A DNA stretch of 64,000 nt from Nocardia aurea (GTDB lineage: Bacteria; Actinomycetota; Actinomycetes; Mycobacteriales; Mycobacteriaceae). Position numbers and translations under genes: made by a program. Each line of letters opens with the position of its first letter. The first letter of the stretch is position 1. The notes below the pieces were generated by a model. It was not told the origin of the DNA. It ran no database searches and worked only from the letters and a program-made list of their open reading frames with translations. Of this stretch, positions 1 through 8,461 are shown one piece after another. The DNA lies in NCBI RefSeq assembly GCF_003123685.1, contig NZ_QCYJ01000021.1:124001-188000 (forward strand), written 5' to 3'.

Positions 1-279
1 GATCAGCTCACCCTGTCGGCCGCGTTCATCTCGATGTTCGATCCGACGGGAACCGACGATCCGCGACTGCTCGAAGTCTCGGGCAGGCTGATCGAACTGG
101 TCGCGCACAAATTGGCCGATCCGGCGCAGCGGGGAACGATCCGCGCGGACGTCACCGCCTCGGAGGTACTTCTCGCGGTGGCGATGCTGGCGGGGATACT
201 GACGAAGGCCGACGTGCAGGCCAAACGGGAAGTGGCCCGGCAGGCGTGGGGTCTGCTGGAACGCGGACTGACCAGATGA
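1..279 (+). CDS. TetR-family regulator, C-terminal part (5' end outside window)
   Basis: The reading frame is open from the first base and stops at TGA 277-279, so only about 92 C-terminal residues are visible. The helical, Ala/Leu-rich sequence (RLIELVAHKLADP, then EVLLAVAMLAGI and ARQAWGLLERGL) resembles the ligand-binding and dimerisation domain of TetR regulators. No DNA-binding helix-turn-helix is inside the window. The call rests on composition and on the abundance of TetR genes in this island, so the family assignment is moderate. Its target and ligand cannot be inferred. Confidence 0.5.
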   Translation, partial: DQLTLSAAFISMFDPTGTDDPRLLEVSGRLIELVAHKLADPAQRGTIRADVTASEVLLAVAMLAGILTKADVQAKREVARQAWGLLERGLTR

Positions 280-315
280 GTCGAATGTCCGGTCCGGCCT
301 ACCCCGCCCACGAAT

Positions 316-792
316 TCAGGAAATAGCGGGGAGCGGTCGCGTCGCGGCGAGTCCGGGGCGACGCAGCGGGTGGCGGCGGATACCCGGTTCGGATTTGCCC
401 GGACGAGCCGGTGCCTGGCGCTTGGCAGCCGGATCGGTCGCCGCGGCGGCGGGCCTGATCTCGGCACGGACGCCGGATCGGGATGTCACCTGGACGGTGC
501 CGTGCCATCCGCAGGGCAGACCGCAGGTGGGGTGAACCGTGGTCTCGAGGCGACCGTTGTCGAAACGACGGGTGGTCGCCGTCGCCTGCGCGTGGTATCC
601 GCAACTCGGGCATTTCTCGAAGTAGTCGAGCACATCGCTGACGCTGATGATGACCGAATCGGCCTCGGTTTCGGGTTTCTGTGGCGCGGCGGCCTGCTGC
701 CACGGGTTGCGCTGGGTCTGCGAGGTCCGCTCCGGCGCCTCCGATCGCGCCGGGAGTGCGGGGAATCTGCTGGTATCTGCTTGGTCGGGCAC
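316..792 (-). CDS. Small zinc-ribbon protein of unknown function
   Basis: A protein of about 158 residues with four cysteines in two pairs (CPSC at 61-64 and CGLPC around 90-94), spaced like a zinc ribbon. It is flanked by a Pro/Ala/Gln-rich N-terminus and a basic, disordered C-terminal tail. I chose the GTG at 792 because GAGGCGAG lies just upstream as a ribosome binding site, and because a TACCAT -10 box at 850-845 would place the transcript start downstream of the longer alternative ATG at 885. It has an upstream GAGAAT-type operator, so it probably belongs to the same regulon as the catabolic genes. Function is unknown; a nucleic-acid or metal-binding accessory role is only a guess. Confidence 0.6.
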   Translation of the reverse strand: MPDQADTSRFPALPARSEAPERTSQTQRNPWQQAAAPQKPETEADSVIISVSDVLDYFEKCPSCGYHAQATATTRRFDNGRLETTVHPTCGLPCGWHGTVQVTSRSGVRAEIRPAAAATDPAAKRQAPARPGKSEPGIRRHPLRRPGLAATRPLPAIS

Positions 793-844
793 GATTGCTC
801 GCCTCGTTAGGTGGATGTCGACTGTGAGAGTCCTTACCCCGTTG

Positions 845-883
845 ATGGTAATCAGCTTCTCGAGTGACGTAAACAACATTCTC
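845..883 (-). promoter_or_regulatory. Operator plus -10 box upstream of the zinc-ribbon gene
   Basis: On the minus strand the operator-like palindrome GAGAATGTTGTTTAC (883-869) is followed after exactly 18 bp by TACCAT (850-845). The same operator-18 bp-(-10) layout recurs at other genes in this window. The surrounding 812-910 stretch is clearly more AT-rich than the coding DNA. The left half-site matches the consensus perfectly; the right half is degenerate. Confidence 0.55.
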
Positions 884-1063
884 AAAATTGAATACCCTGC
901 TAGCGGGAACTAGACACGAAAATCCGGCCGAGGGGGCGTCGAATGGACACGAACGCGATCCGGATATCGGTTTCCGGTTAGCTGCCCGTTCACGGTCGGG
1001 TCACCGACGAGATGCCGGGCCGCGACCGTGCGGCGCTGCCCGACCCGGTCTCGGCGGACCGGG

Positions 1064-2113
1064 TCAGTTGAGTATCGGGGTGAACTGCGGCAGATCGACG
1101 CTGGTCCGAATTCCGGGCGGCGCCGCGCACAGGTACGGCACCGCGTTCACCGCGCGGTTGGCGGTGTAGCCGGGGGACACGGCGCTGATCATGTCCAGGG
1201 AAACCGGAAAACGCAGGTCGACGTCGAGCGGCGCGTCACCGTCGACGTCGATGTGCCAGCCGGTGGGTCGCACGGACCATTCGGGGTCGAGATCGGTGGT
1301 GCAGTACCACATGGCGCAGAACTCGATCAGCGGTGTGCCGTCCCGGTGGCCGGTGATCGTGACGCGTTGGGCCGCAACACTTCCCGGCGCCAGGGTGCCC
1401 GCCGCGATTCGTGTGCGATGCCTGGCGGTCGCCACCTCGCCCGCTACCTCGACGGTGTCGAGCGGCAGATGCAACGCGTCGGCGAGCAGTCGCAGCGACG
1501 GCTCGAAATTCGCCCGCAGATGGTCGAGTCGATGCTGGTCGAACGCCGTGGGCGGTGCGCCGAAACCCATGACGTCGAACAGGATTCCCGGTGAATCGCG
1601 ACGGGACAGATCGGCGAATTCCCGAATGGTCAGGCGTTCGAGGCGGCGCTGGATCGAGGTGAGCGCGATCGGGACGGCCTCGGTGATGAATCCGGGACTG
1701 CTTCCGGTGCTGTGGATCGACGAGTTGCCGAGCCAGCACGCGGATTCGACCTGTGCGCACAACTCCCGGTCCATGCTGGGCGGATGATGGAACTCGCCCC
1801 GGGTGGTGACGACGTTGAAGCCGGAGGTGAGCAATCTGCACACCTGCTCGGCGTCGAACGCGCGGGGCATGTACAGCACGCAATCGGCTTCCAGGGCGAG
1901 GATCTCGTCGATGTCGCCGGTCGCGAGGACGCCGGTCTCACGTTCCAGGCCGCACAGGGTACCCGCGTCGACGCCGACCTTCTTCGCGCCGTGCACGTAG
2001 ACGCCGACCAGGTCCAGGTGCGGATGCTCGAGCACCGCGCGTAGCGAGCGCGCGCCGATATTGCCGGTGGCCCACTGGATTACGCGGTACGGAGCGGCCG
2101 TCGTTCGGGTCAT
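1064..2113 (-). CDS. DapB-like NAD(P)-binding reductase (dihydrodipicolinate reductase family)
   Basis: A 349-residue protein with an N-terminal Rossmann fold (VIQWATGNIGARSLRAVL, residues about 11-28) and the long C-terminal domain of the DapB-like group that includes 2,4-diaminopentanoate dehydrogenase. True DapB of lysine synthesis is about 250 residues, so this is a catabolic paralogue of the kind common beside P450 and acyl-CoA genes in Mycobacteriales. It probably reduces or oxidises a small carbonyl or imine substrate with NAD(P)H in the cytoplasm; the substrate is unknown. The ATG at 2113 lies 6 nt after a TACACT -10 box, so the mRNA is predicted to be leaderless. A perfect regulon palindrome lies 31 bp upstream. 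Confidence 0.75.
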   Translation of the reverse strand: MTRTTAAPYRVIQWATGNIGARSLRAVLEHPHLDLVGVYVHGAKKVGVDAGTLCGLERETGVLATGDIDEILALEADCVLYMPRAFDAEQVCRLLTSGFNVVTTRGEFHHPPSMDRELCAQVESACWLGNSSIHSTGSSPGFITEAVPIALTSIQRRLERLTIREFADLSRRDSPGILFDVMGFGAPPTAFDQHRLDHLRANFEPSLRLLADALHLPLDTVEVAGEVATARHRTRIAAGTLAPGSVAAQRVTITGHRDGTPLIEFCAMWYCTTDLDPEWSVRPTGWHIDVDGDAPLDVDLRFPVSLDMISAVSPGYTANRAVNAVPYLCAAPPGIRTSVDLPQFTPILN

Positions 2114-2119
2114 GCCCCG

Positions 2120-2158
2120 AGTGTAGGTCCATTCTCACGGTGTGAGAATTAAATTCTC
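2120..2158 (-). promoter_or_regulatory. Perfect regulon operator and TACACT promoter of the DapB-like gene
   Basis: GAGAATTAAATTCTC (2144-2158) is a perfect 15-bp palindrome. On the minus strand it is followed by an 18-bp spacer and TACACT (2125-2120), with the ATG at 2113. A second inverted pair, ATTCTC and GAGAAT, overlaps it at 2131-2149. The operator would cover the -35 region, so a bound repressor would block RNA polymerase. This is one of the two best copies of the motif in the window. Confidence 0.7.
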
Positions 2159-2159
2159 C

Positions 2160-2816
2160 TCAGAGCTTGCCCGCGAAGCCGAGCGCGCAGAAGTTCCACA
2201 CCTCGTCCGCGGTGATCGGGTTGAGCGTTTCCTCGTCCTCCGCGCCGGTGGACTGGGCGGTGAACATGACGGTTTGCATCACCATCGCGGCCATCCGGCG
2301 GGCGTTGACGTTCGAACGCAGTTTGCCGTCGGAATCCGCTTCGGAGAGCAGTTCTGCCAGCAGTGCGAGCAACGGCGCGTGCGCGATCTTGACCTGCGCG
2401 GGATGGGTGACCAGCAGCTGCGGCGCGAAATCGGTGAACAGCGGGCGCTGCGCGGTGGGATCGGGGCGGCACAGCTCGAACAGCAGACGGACGGCGATCT
2501 CGAGCCGGTCGTAGGGGTCGTTCTGGCCCGAGGCGGCGGCGCGGATCTGCTCGGCGGCGCGGCTCAGCGCGTCTTCGAACAGCGCGAGCAGAAGTTCGTG
2601 TTTACCGTCGAATTGCAGGTAGAAGCTGCGCAGCGACTGCTTGGAGCGGTCGACGACCTCTTGAACGGTGAAATCCGTCGTGCCCTTCTCGGTGATGATC
2701 GCCTGCGCCGCGTCGAGGAAGCGCTGGACGCGCTGTTCGGCACGGAGTTTCGCGGTCCGGATGGACCGCTCGACGGCGCGCTGCTTCCAGGCCGGCTCTT
2801 CACTGGCGCTGGTCAC
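2160..2816 (-). CDS. TetR-family transcriptional regulator (candidate regulator of the island)
   Basis: A 218-residue TetR protein. A basic N-terminal arm (residues about 10-30) precedes the helix-turn-helix at about 49-68, which contains TVQEVVDRSKQSLRSFYLQF, followed by a helical ligand-binding domain. The GTG at 2816 is the only plausible start because the upstream in-frame ATG is followed by a stop. The gene sits between two copies of the GAGAAT-N3-ATTCTC palindrome, one 2 bp past its stop (2144-2158) and one 121 bp before its start (2937-2951). This makes it the most likely repressor of the regulon and probably autoregulated. The family is certain from the sequence; the regulon assignment is inference. 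Confidence 0.85.
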   Translation of the reverse strand: MTSASEEPAWKQRAVERSIRTAKLRAEQRVQRFLDAAQAIITEKGTTDFTVQEVVDRSKQSLRSFYLQFDGKHELLLALFEDALSRAAEQIRAAASGQNDPYDRLEIAVRLLFELCRPDPTAQRPLFTDFAPQLLVTHPAQVKIAHAPLLALLAELLSEADSDGKLRSNVNARRMAAMVMQTVMFTAQSTGAEDEETLNPITADEVWNFCALGFAGKL

Positions 2817-2936
2817 CGGGCTACCGACCCGCTGTCATGCTGAGAGAACATGATTGCACTGTACCGGAGAACGTGCCAAGATTGTTGCGCACATTGCAGG
2901 CGTTTCGAGGTTTTTGAGATTTAGCCTTACAAAATC

Positions 2937-2951
2937 GAGAATTATGTTCTC
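2937..2951. promoter_or_regulatory. Regulon operator upstream of the TetR gene
   Basis: GAGAATTATGTTCTC is a palindrome with one mismatch, in the short AT-rich gap between the thioesterase end (2962) and the TetR start (2816). A possible -10, TAAATC, lies 13 bp further on the minus strand, closer than at the other sites. The position fits autoregulation of the TetR gene. Confidence 0.55.
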
Positions 2952-2961
2952 TTCTTGTTCG

Positions 2962-3822
2962 TCACGAGGGTCGGAAACGTAGCAAGCCCTCTTGCGCGAA
3001 CGACGCTACCAAGGTGCCGTCCTCGGTCAGGATATCGCCCCGCCCGAAGCAGCGACCGTGCGCGACCAGCGGGCTGTGGTGCCGCAGGAGCAGCCAGTCG
3101 TCGACGCGCACCTCGCGGTGGAACCAGACCGAATGCGTGATGGTCGCCGAGGTGAAGTCGGTGCCGTTACCCGCCTGACCGATTCCGTCGAGCGGGCGCA
3201 GTGCCGTGCCGATCGGGCTGAGGTCGGTCGCGTAGGCCAGGATCGCCGGATTCAGATCGTCCTCGACGCCCGGTGTGCGCATCCAGAGTTCGTAGTCGGG
3301 CGGGCCGACCTCGGGGGAATCGAGGTCGCTCGTCGCCCGTGTCTCCCACGGCATCAGCGGGATGTCGCGGCGGTGTTCGGGGCCGGGCAGGGCGGGGATA
3401 CCGTCGACGGTCTGGTGTTCCCGGCCCTCCTCGCCGACATGCATCGACACCATGGCGGTGGCGATGACGTCGCGTTTCTGTCGTGCGGTGATCGTCAGCG
3501 AGGCGTATGTCCGGCCCTCCTGCTGGCGCTGCACGATGTAGTACACGGGGGAGTCGCTCTTGCCCTCGTTGGCGAACAGCACGTGCAGGGATTTCACGAC
3601 CTTCGACGGACACGCGCGGGTCGCGGCCCGGACGAACTGTCCGAGCAGCTGCCCGCCGAACAGCCGGTGATGCTCGATCTGCTGACAGGGCGCCTCGAAG
3701 ACGGTCAGCGTGCTGCGCCGGGCCGGGGGCGGTTCCGGCCGACCGCCGTCCTGCGCCGACGGGGTCGTCGGTCGGAGACGGAGGTCGAAGCAGGTCAGCA
3801 GGTCGCTCCACATATCGGGCAT
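2962..3822 (-). CDS. Acyl-CoA thioesterase II, TesB-like, paralogue 1
   Basis: A 286-residue double-hotdog thioesterase that hydrolyses acyl-CoA to free acid and CoA. The N-terminal hotdog carries the typical HRLFGGQLLGQ segment (about residues 53-63). The C-terminal hotdog carries ATDLSPIGTAL, the THSVWFHR motif and VASFAQEGLLR, which supply the Asp, Thr and Gln expected for the TesB water-activating site. Length matches E. coli TesB. It starts MPDMWSDLL, closely matching the start of the paralogue at 13208-14041. The ATG lies 5 nt after a TACACT box and is therefore likely leaderless. Probably it recycles CoA or drains intermediates of the pathway encoded around it. Confidence 0.85.
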   Translation of the reverse strand: MPDMWSDLLTCFDLRLRPTTPSAQDGGRPEPPPARRSTLTVFEAPCQQIEHHRLFGGQLLGQFVRAATRACPSKVVKSLHVLFANEGKSDSPVYYIVQRQQEGRTYASLTITARQKRDVIATAMVSMHVGEEGREHQTVDGIPALPGPEHRRDIPLMPWETRATSDLDSPEVGPPDYELWMRTPGVEDDLNPAILAYATDLSPIGTALRPLDGIGQAGNGTDFTSATITHSVWFHREVRVDDWLLLRHHSPLVAHGRCFGRGDILTEDGTLVASFAQEGLLRFRPS

Positions 3823-3827
3823 AACTC

Positions 3828-3866
3828 AGTGTAGGACAGCCTTGCCTATCCGAGAACTGAGTTCTT
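3828..3866 (-). promoter_or_regulatory. Operator and TACACT promoter of thioesterase 1
   Basis: On the minus strand AAGAACTCAGTTCTC (3866-3852), an 18-bp spacer and TACACT (3833-3828) precede the ATG at 3822. The geometry is identical to the promoter at 2120-2158. One base of the palindrome departs from symmetry. Confidence 0.65.
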
Positions 3867-3938
3867 TCGGTGCGCAGGGTCGCCTACCGCGCGTGTCCGG
3901 GGAGAACACGTGGTCCAGGAGCGAGAACGCGGTTGCCG

Positions 3939-4448
3939 CTACACCGGATCGAAGGACGAGATGCGCCAGTCGTCGTCGACCTTGGTCAGCGAAACCCGCA
4001 CACTGCTCGCGGCCATGGCCGGATCGGGTTTGTCCGCACTCGTGGTCGTCTGATTGATGAAGACCAGCACCACCGCCGAATCCGGCTTCAGGTCCGAGAC
4101 CGCGGCGCGGACCACGGCGGCGGTGGTCTCGACCGATTTCTGTTTCGCCGCGGGCGCGACGATCTGCTGGGTGAACTGCGAATAGTAGGTCAGGAAGTCG
4201 CCGGTGAGATGGCCCTTCGCCGACGCGAAATCGCGGTCGAGGGTGTTCGGCCCGTACGACAGCAGGGCGACGGTGCCTTCGGAGGCGGCGGCGACGGCCG
4301 CTCGCGCGGCGTCCTCGCCGGTCTCGCGGTCCGGCTGGTACTGCCGAATCGCCAGGGTGGTCGCGGTGGCCACCGAAACGAGGACCGCGAGCGTGAGCAG
4401 AACCATCCAGGGCTCGGCGCGGAGCCGGCCGACTATACGTGCGATCAC
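3939..4448 (-). CDS. Mce-associated membrane protein 2
   Basis: A short protein with one N-terminal membrane segment ([20 protein letters not shown]) followed by an extracytoplasmic domain of about 135 residues with the Mce-associated/VirB8-like pattern (GTVALLSYG, then [13 protein letters not shown], ending [11 protein letters not shown]). I chose the GTG at 4448 because it overlaps the stop of the previous gene as GTGA, the usual junction in this window; an ATG at 4517 would add 23 residues but overlap by 73 nt. Such proteins normally sit at the end of mce operons and are thought to stabilise or work with the Mce transporter. Here it is about 52 kb away from the mce operon in this window. 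Confidence 0.7.
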   Translation of the reverse strand: MIARIVGRLRAEPWMVLLTLAVLVSVATATTLAIRQYQPDRETGEDAARAAVAAASEGTVALLSYGPNTLDRDFASAKGHLTGDFLTYYSQFTQQIVAPAAKQKSVETTAAVVRAAVSDLKPDSAVVLVFINQTTTSADKPDPAMAASSVRVSLTKVDDDWRISSFDPV

Positions 4449-5518
4449 GGTACGAACTCGACTTTCGACATCTTGATCTGACCGTCCACTCGCGTCACTG
4501 TGACGCTGAGTCGCCATGCGCGGGGTTCCTGCTCGGCGCCGGCGGAATTGGTCACCCGCGAGGTCGCCGCGACCAGTACCACCGCGGTGTCGTCGGTCAT
4601 GGACTCGACCGCGACACCGTTGACCGTCCCCTCGGTCGCCACCTGTGACTGCCGGATGACATTGGTGAAATCGTCTGCGCGGCTGCTGAAGTCCTCACGG
4701 AAGGAACCGGTGGAATTGTCGAGCACGCGCTGCACGTCCTCGGCCGCGCGATTGAAATCCAGGGTGGTCAGTGCGACGACACCCTGCCGTGCCGCCGCGC
4801 TGAATTCCGCGGTCCGGCGATGTTCCTCGGACGCGGTGTGGTGATTCCACACGAAGAATCCGCTGGCGGCGAGGGCGACGACGACCACTGCCACGGCCGC
4901 CGTCACGACGGCGACGCGTCGACGGCGCGGGCGGGTCGCCACGTCCGGGCTCTCGGTCGGCGATGGTGCCGCGGCCGCGGTCTCCGGGTCGACGAGCGCG
5001 ATGTCGTCGGACGGGGCGGCGGCCTTCTCGATCGTGATGTCGACCGGATCCGCCCCGGTGGTCGCGGCGGGGTTCGTCGTGTCCGCGATATCGGACCGTG
5101 CGGTGGTGTCGGCGGTTTCCGTGCCGCTCTCGGACGCGGAGACCGCGTCGCCGGGAGGCGTGTCCGACGAGAGTTCGCTCGCCACTTGGGATTCGGTGTC
5201 GGCGCTGTCGGCTCGATCCGTCGGCGCCGGTACGACGACGTGGTCTGGCGCGTCGGCCTCGGTTCGACCGTTCCCGGTATCCGCTTCGCGTCGGCCCTTC
5301 GGCGCGGAGGTCACACCCGCGTGTCGCCGCAATCGCGCGGCGTGGGCGCGAGCGCGGGCCGCCTCGGCGGCGGCTTCGGCCGCCTCGGCTTCTGCCTCGG
5401 CCTCTTCCAGTGCCAGAAGCAGTGTGCGCGAATCGGATTCCGTGGGCGCCGCGGTCTCGTCCGATTCGGCGCCACGCGTGCCGGGTGGGTCGAGAGCATG
5501 GTCGGTGAGTGGTTGCAT
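4445..5518 (-). CDS. Mce-associated membrane protein 1 with coiled-coil and acidic linker
   Basis: A 357-residue protein in three parts. An N-terminal Ala/Glu-rich coiled coil (about 35-65, with [20 protein letters not shown]) is followed by an acidic, Ser/Thr/Asp-rich linker to about 195. One membrane helix ([20 protein letters not shown], about 203-222) then leads into a C-terminal Mce-associated domain with the hallmark [17 protein letters not shown] and a terminal Ig/VirB8-like strand set. The topology should be cytoplasmic N-terminus and external C-terminus. It is translationally coupled to the smaller Mce-associated gene downstream and is likely an accessory of an Mce importer. Confidence 0.72.
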   Translation of the reverse strand: MQPLTDHALDPPGTRGAESDETAAPTESDSRTLLLALEEAEAEAEAAEAAAEAARARAHAARLRRHAGVTSAPKGRREADTGNGRTEADAPDHVVVPAPTDRADSADTESQVASELSSDTPPGDAVSASESGTETADTTARSDIADTTNPAATTGADPVDITIEKAAAPSDDIALVDPETAAAAPSPTESPDVATRPRRRRVAVVTAAVAVVVVALAASGFFVWNHHTASEEHRRTAEFSAAARQGVVALTTLDFNRAAEDVQRVLDNSTGSFREDFSSRADDFTNVIRQSQVATEGTVNGVAVESMTDDTAVVLVAATSRVTNSAGAEQEPRAWRLSVTVTRVDGQIKMSKVEFVP

Positions 5519-5692
5519 CGTCGGTCCCTCGACATCGTGACGGATCGCGAATTCCCGGGCTGCGGGCGTGCGCCCGTGCGGGCTACGGATCGGTCCGTCG
5601 TGTCAACTTTGACGAGAATGACGTTACCACTTCGTGGTGATTCCGGTCATAAATTTCCATACGGAATGCTCTAGATTTGCATTCTGACATGC

Positions 5693-5729
5693 GGAAATGG
5701 CATTTCTCATTTTCGCGAATATCATTCCG
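5693..5729. promoter_or_regulatory. Degenerate regulon-like palindromes in the 5519-5767 gap
   Basis: The gap between the convergent-side ends of the Mce-associated and amidohydrolase genes is AT-rich at 5640-5750. It contains GAAATGGCATTTC (5694-5706, a perfect but differently phased palindrome) and GCGAATATCATTCCG (5715-5729, partial match to the regulon consensus). No 18-bp-spaced -10 box was found on the minus strand, so this is weak evidence that 5518-3939 is in the regulon. Confidence 0.25.
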
Positions 5730-5767
5730 ATCTAAACGTCTGACGGTGGTTTCGGTCGCCCGAGCCG

Positions 5768-7132
5768 TCACCGTGCGTCGGTGCTCGTCGCATCGAAGCG
5801 GTAGGTCGCGTGCCCGCCGACGACGGTCAGCGCGACCATGTCCGACGCGAGTTCGGCCAGCGCCTGCGCGGGCGCCGCCGTGAGCACGCACAGATCACCC
5901 GGCTGGCCCACTTCGACGCGCCGCGCCAGGTCGGGGCGCTGCGCGGACCCGCAGAAGAGTGCCAGCGCCCGCTCGGCCGAAATCCGTTCGGCGGGTCCGA
6001 GAATCTCGCCCCCGACGGTCCGGCGGTGCACGGCGGCGCGCATGGCGGCCCACGGATCGCCGTCCCCGAACGGCATATCGGTGGACAGCGCGAGCCGGAC
6101 GCCCCGGTCGAGCAGTGAGGCGACCCGCCACAGCATCGGATGGTCCCGCACGGGAATGTCGCGCAGATAGGCGTCGCCGCGCTCGGCCACGAAATTCGGC
6201 TGGGTCACCACCGTCACGCCCAGTTCGGCCAGCACGTCGAGGTAGTCGTCGTGGATCAGCGCGCCGTGTTCGATGCGGTCGCGCGGGTCGTGGCCCGCCG
6301 CCTCCAACGCCGCGACGGTCACCGCCAGTTGGCTTTCGGTCACGCAGTGCACGGCGATACCGCGATCGGCGCGATGACAGCGCGCGGCCCGGTCGGTGAG
6401 ATCGTCGAGATCGAGGGTCTCGTCGTCGAGGATGATCTTGACCGGACCGATCGTCACCCCGGGCACCGCGATGACGCCCAGCGCCGCCAGGCTGTGCGGT
6501 CGTTGCGGCAGTTCGCCGCTGTGATGCGCGGCGGCGAGCGCGTCGATATCGGCCTGGCTCTGGCCGGGAGTCGCGTCGGTGACACCGGTGACGCCCCATC
6601 CCGACAGTGTCGCGCCGAGTCGGGACAGACGATGCTCGACCGGGGGCAGGGTGTGCCCGGGGTCGGTGTCGACGCGGAACAGCCTGCCGTCCGGATGGTC
6701 CGGCATCCCGAGCGCGCCCAGACCGGGGGAGTTCACGATCCACAACGCGCCGCTGCGGTGCTGGACCCGCATCGGCCTGCGGGATTCGATCGCGTCCAGC
6801 GCTCGACGGTCGATATCGCCCGCGACGGATTCGTGATAGCCCACGGCCCGGATCCAGCCGTCGACATCGGGGGTGGCGGTGCGCAGCGCGACGGCGAAAC
6901 TCTCGGGATCGTTCGTCCACGGCGGACCGACCCGCGCCGAGGTCTGCGCCGCCGCGGTCGAGCGGAGATGGACGTGGTGGTCGTGCAGACCGGGCACGAC
7001 CGCGCCGCCCGCCGCGTCGAAGACCTCTTCGCCGCGCTCCGGTGACAACCGTTCGTCCATGGCGACGATCCTCGCGCCGACCCGCAGATCGACGCGCCTG
7101 CCGTCGAGAAGGGTGGCGCGCTGGATCAGCAC
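5768..7132 (-). CDS. Amidohydrolase-family 3 protein (YtcJ / N-substituted formamide deformylase-like)
   Basis: A 454-residue metal-dependent hydrolase. It has the N-terminal beta-sandwich start, the metal-binding HDHHVHL at residues 50-56, a central HCVTES, RIEHGALI, and the late STDMPFGDGDPW, all in the order expected of the amidohydrolase barrel. It ends with the usual GQPGDLCVL sandwich segment. It probably hydrolyses an amide or cyclic C-N/C-O bond in the cytoplasm; the substrate is unknown. The GTG at 7132 overlaps the end of the upstream CoA-transferase by 7 nt, so it is the last gene of the leftward operon that starts at 9406. Confidence 0.8.
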   Translation of the reverse strand: MLIQRATLLDGRRVDLRVGARIVAMDERLSPERGEEVFDAAGGAVVPGLHDHHVHLRSTAAAQTSARVGPPWTNDPESFAVALRTATPDVDGWIRAVGYHESVAGDIDRRALDAIESRRPMRVQHRSGALWIVNSPGLGALGMPDHPDGRLFRVDTDPGHTLPPVEHRLSRLGATLSGWGVTGVTDATPGQSQADIDALAAAHHSGELPQRPHSLAALGVIAVPGVTIGPVKIILDDETLDLDDLTDRAARCHRADRGIAVHCVTESQLAVTVAALEAAGHDPRDRIEHGALIHDDYLDVLAELGVTVVTQPNFVAERGDAYLRDIPVRDHPMLWRVASLLDRGVRLALSTDMPFGDGDPWAAMRAAVHRRTVGGEILGPAERISAERALALFCGSAQRPDLARRVEVGQPGDLCVLTAAPAQALAELASDMVALTVVGGHATYRFDATSTDAR

Positions 7133-8457
7133 GCCGCGAGCCTGTCGGCGACCAGTCGTCGCACGATGTCGGTATCCGCGCCGACGGCGCCCGCGCGCGG
7201 TCCGATATCGGTCGGTCGGGCCGGTGCGAGCACGGGGAACGTCGAATCACGCGGTGCGCGCGGCAGTGCCGCGTAGGTCGCGGCGACGGCGGCCATGGAC
7301 AGTTCGACGAGTTCGCCGCCGCCGCGTCCGAGCGAATCGAGCACCGCCGCGGCGGCCTCGAGTCCGGTGAGCGGATCGGCGATCGCGTCGCCGCAGAAAA
7401 CGGGCCGACGCGGCGCGCCGCCGACCAACCCACCCGACACCGCGGCGTCGTCCCCGAAAGCCACGTGATCGGCCGCGGGGCCTTCCGTCCCGTGGCCGGT
7501 GATCCGGAGCCAGACCCGGCCGGGACGCGCGGGGATATCGTGCGGTCCGAGACCGCGCCGTTCGAGCGCGGCGGGCCGTGAACCCTCCAGCACGATGTCG
7601 GCGACCGTGAGCAGAGCGCGCAGCGAATCGGCGTCGGTGTCCAGATCGGCTGCCCAGCAGAGCTTTTCGCCGTTCATCCAGTCGAAGAAGGCCGGGGCAC
7701 CGCCACGGGTGCCGTCGGGGCGGCGCGGACTCTCGACTTTGACCACCGTCGCGCCCGCCTCGGCGAGCAGTCGGCCGCACAGCGGTCCGGCCCACATCGA
7801 CGTCAGATCGACCACGAGGCATCCGGCGACCTCGCGCGCGGGTCCGCGCTGTCCCGCGCGGCGGATACGCGGTGCGGCCGGGGCGGTTTCACCGAGTGTC
7901 GCGGCGGGCAGGCCGAGGAGTCGGGCGCGTTCGGTGATCTCCTCGGCCGGACGTCGCGCCGCCCACTCCCGAATCGCGGGCCACGGATCGGATTCGACCG
8001 CGTCGGATTCCAGCAGCGCGGGCACGGTCTCCACATCGACCGCCCGCGAGAGCGTCAGCGCGCACCACCCCTCGCGCGCGGCCGACAGCGCGGTCGCCCC
8101 GCCCGCGGACATATCGCCCCGGCGTCGCAGTCCGAGCAGGGCGGCGCGGCCCGCCAGGAGATTCGGCACATCGATCGTGACAGCGGTCGTCGTGGTGATC
8201 CGCCGCCCGACCTCCAGCGCTCGTGTCAGGACCGGGGCGCGCGAGAACTCGGGTGTCCCGTCGGGTGTCCCCGTCAGCCACGCGAGCCCGCTACTCGCCC
8301 ACAGCGCGGCGGCCTCGACCGGGTCGACGGTGTCGTTGCCCGGCGGGCAGGCCGCGGCGTCGCGCTCGGCGTTCGGATCGGAGTCGCCGGAGCGGACCTT
8401 CGGCTGCGCGTCGCCGGGGGCGCGCCCCCGGGGCGGTCCGCCGGTACCGCCCGTCAT
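7126..8457 (-). CDS. CaiB/BaiF family III CoA-transferase-like protein
   Basis: About 443 residues. The recognisable CoA-transferase core lies in the second half: VVDLTSMWAGPLCGRLLAEA, then VVKVESPRRPDG and WLRITGHG. The first 180 residues look like a shrunken second copy. The usual catalytic Asp of family III enzymes, in a motif like VDxA, is replaced by Glu here (GELVELSMAA), so transferase activity may be altered. The start is uncertain: ATG 8457 lies just after the stop of the crotonase gene, while ATG 8478 would overlap it by 17 nt. It is the middle gene of the three-gene operon 9406-5768 and likely activates or transfers CoA to an acid intermediate. Confidence 0.72.
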   Translation of the reverse strand: MTGGTGGPPRGRAPGDAQPKVRSGDSDPNAERDAAACPPGNDTVDPVEAAALWASSGLAWLTGTPDGTPEFSRAPVLTRALEVGRRITTTTAVTIDVPNLLAGRAALLGLRRRGDMSAGGATALSAAREGWCALTLSRAVDVETVPALLESDAVESDPWPAIREWAARRPAEEITERARLLGLPAATLGETAPAAPRIRRAGQRGPAREVAGCLVVDLTSMWAGPLCGRLLAEAGATVVKVESPRRPDGTRGGAPAFFDWMNGEKLCWAADLDTDADSLRALLTVADIVLEGSRPAALERRGLGPHDIPARPGRVWLRITGHGTEGPAADHVAFGDDAAVSGGLVGGAPRRPVFCGDAIADPLTGLEAAAAVLDSLGRGGGELVELSMAAVAATYAALPRAPRDSTFPVLAPARPTDIGPRAGAVGADTDIVRRLVADRLAAC

Positions 8458-8461
8458 CGGA

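Noticed and set aside
2120..2158. KstR or KstR2 binding site of cholesterol catabolism
   Set aside because: The palindrome GAGAAT-N3-ATTCTC lacks the AACnnGTT and CAAGnnCTTG cores recalled for those regulators.
5583..5891. Minus-strand frame of 102 codons spanning the gap before the Mce-associated gene
   Set aside because: It overlaps the real amidohydrolase end in another frame and its composition is Arg-rich in that part. No ribosome binding site.
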